A DNA stretch of 64,000 nucleotides from Leptospira sp. (GCA_027533185.1 JAPZTS010000004.1:62001-126000); one strand, 5' to 3'; counted from the stretch's first letter, positions 46,710-55,388 are shown. The notes: generated by a model not told the origin, from the sequence alone. Program-made: numbers and translations.

Positions 46710-46791
46710 GCGGGCGTGGCGAAATTGGCAGACGCACCAGATTTAGGTTCTGGCGCCGTGAGGCGTGGGGGTTCAAGTCCCTCCGCCCGCA
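46710..46791 (+). tRNA. tRNA-Leu (anticodon TAG)
   Basis: Class II tRNA of 82 bases: acceptor GCGGGCG with CGCCCGC, D arm and loop, anticodon stem CCAGA/TCTGG with loop TTTAGGT, a short variable arm (CGCCGTGAGGCG), and T arm GGGGG TTCAAGT CCCTC. CCA is not encoded (ACA follows). Confidence 0.95.
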
Positions 46792-46857
46792 ACACACATT
46801 TCAAAATCATAGCAATCCACCTAACAAAAAAGACTGGGACTTGAACAGTTTTCTCTA

Positions 46858-46985
46858 GTCGAATCGTTGCGACCCCGTGAGGCACCGGAGCTAACAGCGG
46901 TAGGTGGCGAAGCGTAGGCTCCGCTGAGAGCGGAGAAGGCAAGTCCCTCCGCCCATCGTCGCAGTGACCCGAAAGGAACGAGGCT
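46858..46985 (+). ncRNA. GC-rich structured island downstream of tRNA-Leu
   Basis: A stretch clearly richer in G+C than its surroundings, in the 304-base gap 46792-47095. A 10-pair stem (2 G-U) closes it, TCGTTGCGAC (46864-46873) with GTCGCAGTGA (46958-46967). Inside is a 7-pair hairpin CTCCGCT-GAG-AGCGGAG (46919-46935). CAAGTCCCTCCGCCC at 46940-46954 repeats the tRNA-Leu T-arm/acceptor sequence at 46774-46788 exactly. It could be a structured RNA, an interspersed repeat or a remnant of a tRNA-associated element. Strand is not settled; no protein reading is convincing. Confidence 0.4.
46940..46954 (+). repeat. 15-base direct repeat of the tRNA-Leu 3' end
   Basis: Exact copy of bases 46774-46788 (T arm into acceptor of tRNA-Leu), 166 bases downstream. 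It is too short to be a tRNA pseudogene on its own. It has the look of an attachment-site remnant but no integrase gene is nearby. Confidence 0.5.
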
Positions 46986-47016
46986 TGATTTTTATTTATT
47001 AGATACCAATTCACCC

Positions 47017-47070
47017 AAAAAAAAAACTCCGGACTCTCGAATGATTTCTCACTACAGAGTTTCGGAGTTT
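47017..47070 (-). terminator. Intrinsic terminator of the lipoprotein operon
   Basis: On the minus strand, AAACTCCGAAACTCT and AGAGTCCGGAGTTT pair with a small bulge around an 18-base loop, followed by ten T. It lies 26 bases beyond the stop of the lipoprotein gene at 47096. Confidence 0.75.
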
Positions 47071-47095
47071 CCGATGGAGGGAGAGAAGTATTGGA

Positions 47096-47971
47096 CTATT
47101 TAGTGGTTTCTGCCGAAGCTAAGTATCCATTTTCCTTCAATTCTTGGATTTCTGCTTCTGAAAGTTCCAAATCTTCAATATCCCAATTGGCATCTTCTAG
47201 GGCTTCATCAAAATCCTCCGGCGAGATCAAATCCATGATTCTTTCTGCACTGAAGTATAGTCTGTTAGAAGGCAGTTGGTCTGTGGGTTGAGAACTACTC
47301 ACAACTCCAGGAAATCCAAATGTTACCAATTTCATATATCCTTCTTGTTCAAAGATAGATGGTGCTTGTGGTTTTCTGTAAACACCAAGTTTGCGAAGGT
47401 ATGTCCTTGCTCTTTTTTCCTTCACAGATCCTTCTGCACGATTTCTTTCGATATCGTCATAGCCTTTGATCGTGTTATTGTTAACAGTCCCGAGAACGGT
47501 TCGATTCGCGGAAGGATAGACGAATAGGTTGAAGGGAGCAAACAGAGTAAAGTCGAAAAAGGCAACTATACCATTTAGCTTTTCTTTTTCGCCTTCTTCC
47601 AAACCTGCTTTTACTTCATCCGTTTTGATTTTTTCTTCTATCGAAAGAATCTCATCATCGTGCTCCTCCGGATTTACGTTAACCTGAACGTTACCCTCGG
47701 TGTCCACCTTACTAAACAAGAGCTGTCCATTGAGTGGAAAGTAAACGAGATTGATTGGATAGAGCAGGACATCAAAGTAAAGTGCAATTGGATTTATTCG
47801 TGTATTTGTCGCTGGATCGTTATGCAAATAGAGTTTGTAATCTAATTGTTTCTGCTTTTGTATGTATTTAACACCAGATCCAGATTCCAAGTGTTCTGGA
47901 TCAGAAGTCGTTGCGCAATTGAGTGCAAACAAATGCAAAAGCAGGAAACTTAAAAGAAGTTTAACCTTCAT
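47096..47971 (-). CDS. Lipoprotein of unknown function
   Basis: A 291-residue protein with a type II signal peptide ending in lipobox ALNC (cysteine at about 19). The mature part is acidic, with Glu/Asp-rich stretches (EEHDDEILSIEEKIKTDEV and SPEDFDEALEDANWDIEDLEL). Two hydrophobic segments, YFDVLLYPINLVYFPLN and FFDFTLFAPFNLFVYPS, share an L(Y/F)(P/A)xNLxxxP pattern and may be internal repeats. No family is recognised. The gene overlaps the upstream lipoprotein gene by 11 bases. Confidence 0.75.
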   Translation of the reverse strand: MKVKLLLSFLLLHLFALNCATTSDPEHLESGSGVKYIQKQKQLDYKLYLHNDPATNTRINPIALYFDVLLYPINLVYFPLNGQLLFSKVDTEGNVQVNVNPEEHDDEILSIEEKIKTDEVKAGLEEGEKEKLNGIVAFFDFTLFAPFNLFVYPSANRTVLGTVNNNTIKGYDDIERNRAEGSVKEKRARTYLRKLGVYRKPQAPSIFEQEGYMKLVTFGFPGVVSSSQPTDQLPSNRLYFSAERIMDLISPEDFDEALEDANWDIEDLELSEAEIQELKENGYLASAETTK

Positions 47972-48446
47972 TGACAGATATTGCTTTTCCTGTTACAGTT
48001 ACAGTGCATTTTTCTTCACTAAAAATGAAGTATTGCACGTTTGTACATTTTGTTGCGAATCTTGGCTGTAAAATTGCATCTGCTGATTCCAGTTTGTCCA
48101 ATGCATTGTAGATAGCTTGGTCTTTTGCGAAGTCAAGAGGCGAAAGAGGAGTAATGAAGGAAGGGTATCCAGAAATAGATCCCATATCACGTTTCTCTTG
48201 TAAGCCTACAAATCCGAAGTTGTAAGATGTGAATGGGGAAAAAGGAAGAAGGTAACGTGTGCGTGTGAATGTAGTTTCTCCTTTTACGCTTCCAATTACT
48301 TTGTAGTCTTTTCTGCTAAGAGAGCGAATGTCAAGGAAGGAGCCAAGTTTTGCACCTGTGATTCCGTTAGTGCCGTAAGACGTTGTACAATTTGTGAAAT
48401 TGAGGATTGCGAACAATCCAATGAGAATGAATGAAAGTTGTTTCAT
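47961..48446 (-). CDS. Small lipoprotein, TRL-like
   Basis: A 161-residue protein with signal peptide and lipobox FTNC (cysteine at about 20). The mature region begins TTSYGTNGITGAKLG. It ends with LESADAILQPRF followed by two cysteines and a VTVTGKAISV strand, a layout similar to TRL-like small lipoproteins; the match is loose. It is the first gene of a two-lipoprotein operon ending in the terminator at about 47017-47070. The 246-base gap to the next plus-strand gene shows nothing notable. Confidence 0.72.
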   Translation of the reverse strand: MKQLSFILIGLFAILNFTNCTTSYGTNGITGAKLGSFLDIRSLSRKDYKVIGSVKGETTFTRTRYLLPFSPFTSYNFGFVGLQEKRDMGSISGYPSFITPLSPLDFAKDQAIYNALDKLESADAILQPRFATKCTNVQYFIFSEEKCTVTVTGKAISVNEG

Positions 48447-48692
48447 TTTGATGTGTTAACCTTTACCTAAATATGGTGTGCCAATGGTTTTAGATTCAAA
48501 AAATTCTGTCAACTAAGTACAAGAAAATTGGAATATACGATTGAACTGAGTGAAAGGGAATCAAACGGATTTGGGAAGGGTAGTCGAGAGTGGATTTGAG
48601 TTTTAAACTGCATTGAAAATTAACCTTTTCGAGGCACTTTGAAACGAAAATTTGTCTTCCCATGGATAGAAGAGAAGGGATATTCTAGCCAG

Positions 48693-49097
48693 ATGAGTTT
48701 TTTTGAAAGTTTAAAAGCAGCCGCAGGCCAAGTGCTTGATTTGATCGAGAAGAACCCCCAGATCATAGAAGGGGTAAAAAAAATAGTCGAGGACAATGGT
48801 GGTGTCCAAGGACTCGTCCAAAAGTTTAAAGAAAAAGGACTTTCTGACGTTGCAAGCTCCTGGGTCGGAAAGGGCGAAAACCTTTCGTTAGGGGCCGATG
48901 ATGTTCTAAAAGTTTTGGGCAATGATTCCATTTCTGACCTGGCCAAATCCATTGGAATCGATAAAGACCAGACAGCGGGTATCGTAGGTTCCCTTTTGCC
49001 ATCCGTAATAGACGGTCTCACACCCGACGGTGAAGAACCAAAGGGTGATGTTGCAAGCCAACTGACAAACCTAGCATCCCTATTTTTGAAGAAATAG
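48693..49097 (+). CDS. YidB-like (DUF937) protein
   Basis: About 134 residues from the ATG at 48693 (MSFFESLKAAAGQVLDL); the in-frame ATG at 48639 would add an unlikely 18-residue head. The YidB/DUF937 pattern is visible: GGVQGLVQKFKEKGLSDVAS, then SWVGKGENLSLGADDVLKVLG, then a helical end with IGIDKDQTAGIVGSLLPSVID. The family's function is unknown. It is monocistronic and converges on the DUF2452 gene. Confidence 0.83.
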   Translation: MSFFESLKAAAGQVLDLIEKNPQIIEGVKKIVEDNGGVQGLVQKFKEKGLSDVASSWVGKGENLSLGADDVLKVLGNDSISDLAKSIGIDKDQTAGIVGSLLPSVIDGLTPDGEEPKGDVASQLTNLASLFLKK

Positions 49098-49148
49098 ACT
49101 GAGTCAAATAACCAATGGGCAGATTTCTTTTTGGAATCTGAACTTTGG

Positions 49149-49556
49149 CTAGCTACCGTTAGGTTGGGAAATATCCGAAAAACTACGATCTGGATTCATA
49201 ACAAAACTACCCAGGAGCCGGTGGGGTGGTTTTCCATTCCAATCGTTAGGTGAAAGAAGGGAAAAATAAGGCTGGTTTTCCTTTTCATACAAATGAATCG
49301 TTTGACCTGGCTTTTTTTCAAAATTACACTTTGCTTTGTGCAGCTCGATGTCCCGTTGTGCTAACGCGAGCAGTCGTTCCGCTTCTTCTTTTAAGGATCT
49401 GATTTGTTTGGCAATGACTTCTAACTTACCATGGACATGAAGTTGAACCGACTCTTCTGCGAGTTCGATTTCACGGGCTCGGTCTACTAGACGGATTGCG
49501 GGTGCAAGCCTACTGGTTCCGTATGTCAAACTGTGGTGAGAAACTTCATCCTGCAT
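49149..49556 (-). CDS. DUF2452 protein (C1orf50-like)
   Basis: A 135-residue soluble protein of the DUF2452 family. The core matches what I recall of the human protein C1orf50: a helix with HGKLEVIAKQIRSLKEEAER, then HKAKCNFEKKPGQTIHLYEK and PYFSLLSPNDWNGKPPHRLLG. The function is unknown in both bacteria and eukaryotes. It stands alone, with 115 bases separating it from the SPOR-domain gene. Confidence 0.8.
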   Translation of the reverse strand: MQDEVSHHSLTYGTSRLAPAIRLVDRAREIELAEESVQLHVHGKLEVIAKQIRSLKEEAERLLALAQRDIELHKAKCNFEKKPGQTIHLYEKENQPYFSLLSPNDWNGKPPHRLLGSFVMNPDRSFSDISQPNGS

Positions 49557-49671
49557 TCAGTCTTTAGACCCAAACAGTTTGAGTTCTGTTCAGGATTTTT
49601 TAAAAGAAATCACTACCGCTCCAAATTCGAAACGGTAGTTCATAAGTTTTGCCAAGAATTTTTTTATAGAG

Positions 49672-50442
49672 TTAAGATAGTGGACTGAATCCAACAATGA
49701 GAGCTTTTGATTTGACTTCTTTTGGAAGTTTTAACTTGGATAGTTGTTTGTTAAGGCTTTCCTTATTTGTGGTTTTTCCCATTTGCACTACAAAGTAACC
49801 ATTTTTTACGACGATGAACGCTTTTGATTTTGCCACGAGTTTGTTTTCCGTATTTACCGAAGTTACAAATTTTTCTGCGCTACCTCGTGTTGAAAATGCA
49901 CCCAACTGGATTGTATATAGGTTTCCAGTGGAATTTTCTTTCCACTCTGAATTCTCTTTTGGGTGGCTTTGCTTTTTGAGATTTCTTTTTTCTGATGTTA
50001 TATTGGCAACTTTCACTTCCGATTTAGTTGAAATGATTTGCACTTTTTCTTTTGGTTTGGTTAGGTCCACTACAGTTTTTTTTGCTTCCTCTTCATCCTT
50101 TGCAGTCGAAGACTCTGCATAGTATTTGCTATTCCCAACATCTGCCATGGGGATCTCGTTAGTACCTGTAAGGTTAACGGAAACAGAGGAAACTTCCTTG
50201 TTTGTTTCAATGGATTCGGAGTTCTTTTGTTCTGTAGGTTGCAATGGGTTGGTATCACTACTTACCTCTGAAACATTTGCTTTTCCTTCTGTTGGCAGGA
50301 CCGGTTTTGAAACTTCTCCTCTGCCTTTACCAACAGATACACCTAAAAAGAAAATAGAGAAAAAGAGTGCGAAGAGAAACAGGGACAGTACTCCGATCCT
50401 TTGTTTATCTAAATTGATTACGTAAAATACTCGTTCTTTCAT
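49672..50442 (-). CDS. SPOR-domain membrane protein
   Basis: A 256-residue bitopic protein: short cytoplasmic head, one helix at about 18-37 (VLSLFLFALFFSIFFLGVSV), a long Ser/Thr/Lys/Glu-rich periplasmic linker, and a C-terminal SPOR domain (about 172-250) opening with LYTIQLGAFSTRGSAEKFV. SPOR domains bind denuded glycan strands at division septa. Its start overlaps the end of coaE by 4 bases. A division or envelope role is expected from the domain. Confidence 0.9.
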   Translation of the reverse strand: MKERVFYVINLDKQRIGVLSLFLFALFFSIFFLGVSVGKGRGEVSKPVLPTEGKANVSEVSSDTNPLQPTEQKNSESIETNKEVSSVSVNLTGTNEIPMADVGNSKYYAESSTAKDEEEAKKTVVDLTKPKEKVQIISTKSEVKVANITSEKRNLKKQSHPKENSEWKENSTGNLYTIQLGAFSTRGSAEKFVTSVNTENKLVAKSKAFIVVKNGYFVVQMGKTTNKESLNKQLSKLKLPKEVKSKALIVGFSPLS

Positions 50443-51059
50443 GTTTCTACCTTTGCTAAAATTGTTTTATAAATTTCTGAAATATGATTTCGTAGCTCTT
50501 CTCTATTAGTATCGTTCGATATGGCAAAATCGGAGAGTTCCTTTTTTTTCTCTATAGGGAGTTGGGCATTGCTTCTTCTCTCGAAATCCTCTCGGGTCAT
50601 TCCACCCCGTGCCAGAACTCTCTCCCAGGCTGTCTTAGGATTTACAAAAACGGTTAAGGTCCCGGAACAAATGGTATGAGCGTCTGTTTCAAATAACAAT
50701 GGCACTTCCCATGCTACGACTTTTTCTGTTTTTGTATTATGGAATTCTTCTAAAAAGTCCTCGCGGACTCTTGGGTGGAGGAGAGAGTTTAGCGCATTTC
50801 GTTTTGTTTCATCGGAAAAAGCAAGTTCAGCTATCCTTGCACGTAGGATTTCTCCTGATTCGTTAAAGATGGTTTCACCAAAGATTTGTTTGAGTTCTGC
50901 CTTGACGGGGCTGTTTGGTTCCGTATATTTTTTTGCGATTGCATCGCTACTGATAGTTTTTGCACCCAATTCTTGGAATAGGGAAAGTACGGTTGACTTA
51001 CCTGCGCCAATATTGCCCGTAATTCCAAGTAGGTATTTGTTAGGATACGTTTGCACCAC
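50439..51059 (-). CDS. coaE: Dephospho-CoA kinase
   Basis: Last enzyme of coenzyme A synthesis. The 206 residues have the P-loop GITGNIGAGKSTV (about 12-24), the substrate region GAKTISSDAIAKKYTEP, LLHPRVREDF, and VAWEVPLLFETDAHTICS. The length is normal. It is the first gene of a two-gene unit with the SPOR protein. Confidence 0.95.
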   Translation of the reverse strand: MVQTYPNKYLLGITGNIGAGKSTVLSLFQELGAKTISSDAIAKKYTEPNSPVKAELKQIFGETIFNESGEILRARIAELAFSDETKRNALNSLLHPRVREDFLEEFHNTKTEKVVAWEVPLLFETDAHTICSGTLTVFVNPKTAWERVLARGGMTREDFERRSNAQLPIEKKKELSDFAISNDTNREELRNHISEIYKTILAKVET

Positions 51060-51162
51060 GGGTTTATAACATAAAAAACCCGTGAAAGTACAAGTATTTT
51101 TTTTATCAATTTAGAAAAAAAATACTAAAGATCCCATTTCTTTGAAACGAAGCGATATAGCT

Positions 51163-52092
51163 CTATTTTTGTTTTAAACTTTGAATCCAGTTGATCACAA
51201 GATTTGCCGTATCCTCTGGAGCTTCAATCATCGGAGCATGGCCCACTTGATACATGATTTCTACTTTTGGGCTAGGTTTCATCTTCTGTTTTAGTACGTC
51301 AGTTACGGAAACATCAATTACCCGGTCAGAGTCTCCCCATATAACAAACGTCTTTGTTTTGATGGAAGAAAGTTTTGATTCCAGAAGATATCCTTCTGCT
51401 CTGAGCTGTTGGAAAATGGATTCATTCCAGGATCGATTTTCAATCGCCCTATTTGCAAAATGGGATTTCATAAATCCAGGTATATAAGGAGGTCTCACAA
51501 AACTGAAAGCCATAAGGCGATCAAAATCCTCAACGTTTGTTACAAGCAAGGGGTTTGGTTCTCCGTTTTGCATCATAGTCTGCATCTTACTTGGATTTGG
51601 GCTTTTTACTCCTGCATTATCAATTAAGATCAAAGATTTAACTTCATTTGGATATGTCGCTGCATAGACACCTGCGATATGGCCACCCATTGAGTTTCCA
51701 ACTATATGGAATTGTTTTAGATCAATTGCCTGAACAAATTCATGTAACCGTTTAACCTGTTCGGCGATTGTATACGACTCACCTGGTATTTTTAAATTTT
51801 GTCCAAAGCCTGGCAGGTCTGGTGCGACCACTTTGAAACCAGGGCCGAAATGACGGGCAAATCTGGTCCAATGGTCTCTGTCGCCACCAAATCCATGTAT
51901 GGCGAGTATAACCTCACCTTGGTTTCCTGTTTCGCTATAATGCCAAACGAATTTATCAACGATTATGACATTGGATTCAATATCAGAATAACTTCTCTCC
52001 CACAAAAGTCCTGTTTTGTGAAGTAAAGAGGTACACGATCCGAGACTTGCAAAAGCAATCAGGAAATAGAATCGAAAGAATATTGGTTTCAT
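51163..52092 (-). CDS. Alpha/beta hydrolase lipoprotein
   Basis: About 309 residues from the ATG at 52092, which is preceded by AGGAGA; an ATG 36 bases further up is less likely. The signal peptide ends with lipobox LGSC (about 16-19). The catalytic triad is complete: nucleophile in VGNSMGGHIAG, aspartate in FVIWGDSDRVID, histidine in VGHAPMIEAPE. The oxyanion motif is IHGFGGDRDHW. Esterase or lipase activity on the cell surface is likely; the substrate is unknown. It is divergent from tRNA-Phe (70 bases). Confidence 0.87.
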   Translation of the reverse strand: MKPIFFRFYFLIAFASLGSCTSLLHKTGLLWERSYSDIESNVIIVDKFVWHYSETGNQGEVILAIHGFGGDRDHWTRFARHFGPGFKVVAPDLPGFGQNLKIPGESYTIAEQVKRLHEFVQAIDLKQFHIVGNSMGGHIAGVYAATYPNEVKSLILIDNAGVKSPNPSKMQTMMQNGEPNPLLVTNVEDFDRLMAFSFVRPPYIPGFMKSHFANRAIENRSWNESIFQQLRAEGYLLESKLSSIKTKTFVIWGDSDRVIDVSVTDVLKQKMKPSPKVEIMYQVGHAPMIEAPEDTANLVINWIQSLKQK

Positions 52093-52162
52093 GGTTTCTC
52101 CTATAAAAAATGTAAAGGCGATTGACATAAGCCCAGGCCAAAAATACCCTGGTCGTAACCGA

Positions 52163-52235
<73 letters not shown>

Positions 52236-52238
52236 AGG

Positions 52239-52508
52239 TTACTTTCCAGTCTTTCTTTCTTCTCCCATTGACCACAATCCTAAAAACTCGTTCTCCTCTA
52301 CCTTTTTACAAAGTTCAGGTTTGTATAATTTTTTAACAGGTGGTTTGGGGTAGATATGGATTTCATCATTATCCGGAATGAAGGTCAGCATTCGTAAAAT
52401 TGTGTCGTGACCTTCAATTTCGTACATTGTGTAAGACATCCCTTTGGAAGGAATGATCTGTGAGGTTTCCAGATATTTTTTGGATGGGTTGGATTCCGAT
52501 TCGGACAT
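52239..52508 (-). CDS. Hypothetical protein, 89 residues
   Basis: Not recognised. A small soluble acidic-to-neutral protein, with a hydrophilic head (MSESESNPSKKYLE) and a possible beta core (MSYTMYEIEGHDTILRMLTF, then DEIHIYPKPPVKKL). Its stop lies 3 bases past the 3' end of the convergent tRNA-Phe gene. The 195-base gap on its upstream side, before the MFS gene, shows no further gene that I trust. Confidence 0.65.
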   Translation of the reverse strand: MSESESNPSKKYLETSQIIPSKGMSYTMYEIEGHDTILRMLTFIPDNDEIHIYPKPPVKKLYKPELCKKVEENEFLGLWSMGEERKTGK

Positions 52509-52703
52509 GATTTAAATTCGACTCCTAATTGAACAATGGGTGTTTCCCGAGTTTGTCTCTTTCGAATTTGCCTCGAGTTTCCTCGGATGGCAATCGAATT
52601 AAATATGGCTTCAAGGGAAAAAAATCAAAGAAAGAAAACCTCTCCATCGAAAAAGATTGCCAATCCGTTTCATTTAAAAACGATCTGTTTGTAAGGTTTC
52701 TTC

Positions 52704-53909
52704 TTGTTTCAAAAACTCTTTCTACTCTTTCAATTTTTCCTTTTTTCTCTCAATTTAAATATGATCTCTCCTTTGATGAATGAAATTTCAAAGGACTATG
52801 AATTCTTCGATCTAAATTCTTTTTTTTACATTGGTGGTCTTAGTTATCTATTGGTTTACATTCCTATGGCGATTACTTCCATCCTATTTGCGTTTTCCAA
52901 ATTTACCCCGAGTTTACATCTTTTAATTGGCCTTACGAGTATTTCTAACTTTACCGTTTTTTTCGGAGATTCTATTTGGATATTTTATTTGGGTCACATA
53001 ACAATTGGTTCCTGTATTGGATTTGCTATTCCGATTCTATATCAAACAGCAAAACAAGTGGATACCAATTCCAAATCCATCTTCGTCGTTATTTATGCAA
53101 ATATTTTGATTGGAGTAGGTCTTCTATTCGGTCAGAATGTCAGTGCCGTTGTTTTGGATTTAAAATTTCATTGGTCTTTCCCTTTTTTAATCACTGGACT
53201 GTTTTTTCTAATCAATTTAATGATCAGCAATTTTTCAAAAATTTTTGTCAGTTATCCCCAAGAGCTTAAATCCCTAAGTCAAAATTTGAATTTATTTCAT
53301 TTGTTTAAATCTAAGGAAAGGTTTAAAAAATCTTTTTTACTTTTATCTCAGTATCTACCTGGCTCAATTCCATGGGGCGCACTCACTGTATTCATTTATC
53401 CGTATATGCAGGAATTAAAAATCTATTCGAATGTTCAGATTACAATTCTCATTCTTTTTCTTTCTCTTGGAATGATCTTAGGTTCTATACTTGCTGGTGT
53501 AATTAAAAATAAGGATAGTTTTAAACCCGAGATTTTTATACTTTGGACCATTGTTTTTACTTTTTGTCTAAGTATTTTATTAGTTTCTGGTTTTGTCTTT
53601 CTGATTGGAAAGCTTGATTTTATCTATTTGTTAATTACTTCGTTTGCCATGGGAATCGTTCTTAGCTTTCCAGGAACCATGATAAAAGGGCTTTTGTATT
53701 TGGATCACAACCAAGAAGAGATCAAATCCATATTTGCACTTGAAAATTTTTTAGAATCTCTGGGAAAGGGATTAGGTCCTTTTGTTATGAGTCTCCTTTT
53801 GATATCCATTGATAGCTATCAAATTGCATTTGTTTTTAGCACCTTATTTTGGATCATCTGCATAGTTCCTATCCTTATTAGAATGAGAATGATAAAACGC
53901 CTAGAATGA
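52704..53909 (+). CDS. MFS transporter
   Basis: A 401-residue transporter with about twelve hydrophobic segments, arranged in two bundles around a central loop (about 165-200, SYPQELKSLSQNLNLFHLFK). Only weak MFS signatures are visible. The TTG start at 52704 has AAGG at suitable spacing and precedes the first helix (LFLLFQFFLFSLNLNMISPL). The substrate is unknown. It overlaps the PilZ-patatin gene by 4 bases, so the two are probably cotranslated. Confidence 0.85.
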   Translation: MFQKLFLLFQFFLFSLNLNMISPLMNEISKDYEFFDLNSFFYIGGLSYLLVYIPMAITSILFAFSKFTPSLHLLIGLTSISNFTVFFGDSIWIFYLGHITIGSCIGFAIPILYQTAKQVDTNSKSIFVVIYANILIGVGLLFGQNVSAVVLDLKFHWSFPFLITGLFFLINLMISNFSKIFVSYPQELKSLSQNLNLFHLFKSKERFKKSFLLLSQYLPGSIPWGALTVFIYPYMQELKIYSNVQITILILFLSLGMILGSILAGVIKNKDSFKPEIFILWTIVFTFCLSILLVSGFVFLIGKLDFIYLLITSFAMGIVLSFPGTMIKGLLYLDHNQEEIKSIFALENFLESLGKGLGPFVMSLLLISIDSYQIAFVFSTLFWIICIVPILIRMRMIKRLE

Positions 53910-55114
53910 TGAATTCTAAATCCAATCGAATTATAGTTGAGTTGAATTGTGAATTTTTTGTTGGAAAAGAAAAATTTTCGGCAACCACAATCAATTGTAG
54001 CCTAACGGGATGTAGGCTTCAAGTTAAGGAGTCAGTTTATAGTTTCCTTACGAATGGTTCTACACTAGATGTAGTTTTACATCTAACAAATGAAGTGAAA
54101 ATCCATTTCGTTGCCTTTGTTATCAATATAACGAAAAATGAAATTGGACTGTATATTGCCGCAATTGATGACTTGGACTGGAAACTCTATTCAAGCTTTT
54201 TAAGAAGAGAAGAGTTGCAAAACAAACATTTGCTTGTTTATCCAAAACTGCCATCCAAAAATTTAAAAGTTCTATTCCTCGGACCCGGAGGTGGCAAAAT
54301 CTTGGCACAACTTAGAATGTGCAAACATTTAGAGGAAGTGTTGCAGGTGAGACTTGCCGATTTTTTTGATCATTTTGTTGGTGTTTCCTCAGGCGGAATT
54401 CTCGGTGCGATGATTTTAAAGTATCGTTCCTTAGATTTGATTGAAGAGATTTTGAAAGGATTCCAAATCACTCCTACAATCAATTGGTTATCTTGGAATG
54501 GACTCTTTTCAAAAAAAACTGTGTTCCAAAAAATAGAAAGAGAGTTTCATTCATTTTCTTTCGATTCACACCAGCTTTTACACCTACAGTATCGAAATTA
54601 TCGAAACTCTATCATGCATACATATAATTGTAACGGATCGGCAAACTTTGATCTTGTGGAGATTTTAAAACGATCCATTTCGATTCCAGCGATATTTGGA
54701 CATACAAACAACTTTGTGGATGGAGCCGTTGGAGGATTTCTAAATCCAGCGGAGCTATTCTTTCGTAAAATGAGGATGGTTTATGGAATTTCTAAGTATG
54801 ATTTTACTCTCTACTTGGATGCCGGTTTTGATCCCATCCATCAAGAGAATTTATTTGAAACTGTCCTATCTCAACTTTTATGGGTTTTAAAATTGGGTCA
54901 GAGGGATAGTCTACTTTTGAGTGTTGACAGAGTCAAACACGAGTTTCCAGATACCAATTTCCATTCCTACTTTTTTACCTATTCGAAAGAATACAATCTT
55001 TTGAATTCGGAAGATATTCTTAAATCCACAAGTGAAATCGATTTAAAAAAAATCCACTTCCAATCTTTTCTATCTGACATAATACCCAAACACCTGTATA
55101 GTAAAAATGTTTGA
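53906..55114 (+). CDS. PilZ-patatin fusion (putative c-di-GMP-linked phospholipase)
   Basis: A 402-residue two-domain protein. The N-terminal about 95 residues look like PilZ: R8 and the NCSLTG pattern at 30-35 match the NxSxxG half, but the second arginine of RxxxR is Glu12. From about 118 the patatin phospholipase fold begins: GPGGGK (126-131, oxyanion), nucleophile S161 in GVSSGG, and the catalytic D272 in VDGAVGG. Both catalytic residues are present. Patatins hydrolyse acyl esters of phospholipids or lysophospholipids. Regulation by c-di-GMP is inferred from domain content. There is no signal peptide, so it is cytoplasmic or peripheral. Confidence 0.82.
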   Translation: MMNSKSNRIIVELNCEFFVGKEKFSATTINCSLTGCRLQVKESVYSFLTNGSTLDVVLHLTNEVKIHFVAFVINITKNEIGLYIAAIDDLDWKLYSSFLRREELQNKHLLVYPKLPSKNLKVLFLGPGGGKILAQLRMCKHLEEVLQVRLADFFDHFVGVSSGGILGAMILKYRSLDLIEEILKGFQITPTINWLSWNGLFSKKTVFQKIEREFHSFSFDSHQLLHLQYRNYRNSIMHTYNCNGSANFDLVEILKRSISIPAIFGHTNNFVDGAVGGFLNPAELFFRKMRMVYGISKYDFTLYLDAGFDPIHQENLFETVLSQLLWVLKLGQRDSLLLSVDRVKHEFPDTNFHSYFFTYSKEYNLLNSEDILKSTSEIDLKKIHFQSFLSDIIPKHLYSKNV

Positions 55115-55145
55115 CAAATACTAAACATATGATTGCTTATAGAAT

Positions 55146-55301
55146 ATGAAGCCTTCTGTCAGCAAAGGATTGTCCGTTGTCATACCCTGTTTCAGTCTAG
55201 AGTCTAAGCTTGAGATCCTAAAGGAGGATCCAAACTTTCGGCTCCTTGTCGAAGAGTTGTATCAAAACTATATGGAAAAACGAAAGAGTTTACTTTTGTA
55301 G
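55146..55301 (+). CDS. Possible small protein, 51 residues
   Basis: Short reading frame starting MKPSVSKGLSVVIPCF and ending in a charged helix (ILKEDPNFRLLVEELYQNY). It sits between the PilZ-patatin gene and the next unknown, on the same strand. The Shine-Dalgarno is weak. The composition is protein-like, but length alone does not prove it is expressed. Confidence 0.3.
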   Translation: MKPSVSKGLSVVIPCFSLESKLEILKEDPNFRLLVEELYQNYMEKRKSLLL

Positions 55302-55388
55302 CAGGGCCTTCTATTTAGAATTCTCTGAATCCAAAACATGGTTTGTGTTTTCCAGAATCCTTCCAATGATGGAGAAACCCGAGGAATT

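Noticed and set aside
46582..46797. 71-residue minus-strand frame starting MCCGRRDLNPH
   Set aside because: Antisense of tRNA-Leu; a common spurious translation.
46710..46985. Integrated genetic element at tRNA-Leu
   Set aside because: A short repeat of the tRNA end is present but there is no integrase and only 166 bases lie between the copies.
46661..47014. 117-residue minus-strand reading frame across tRNA-Leu
   Set aside because: It runs through the tRNA gene and the GC-rich island; such frames (with PRLTAPEPKSGAS-like strings) are artefacts of tRNA sequence.
52529..52783. 84-residue frame before the MFS gene
   Set aside because: Overlaps the MFS start by 80 bases in another frame and has no motif.
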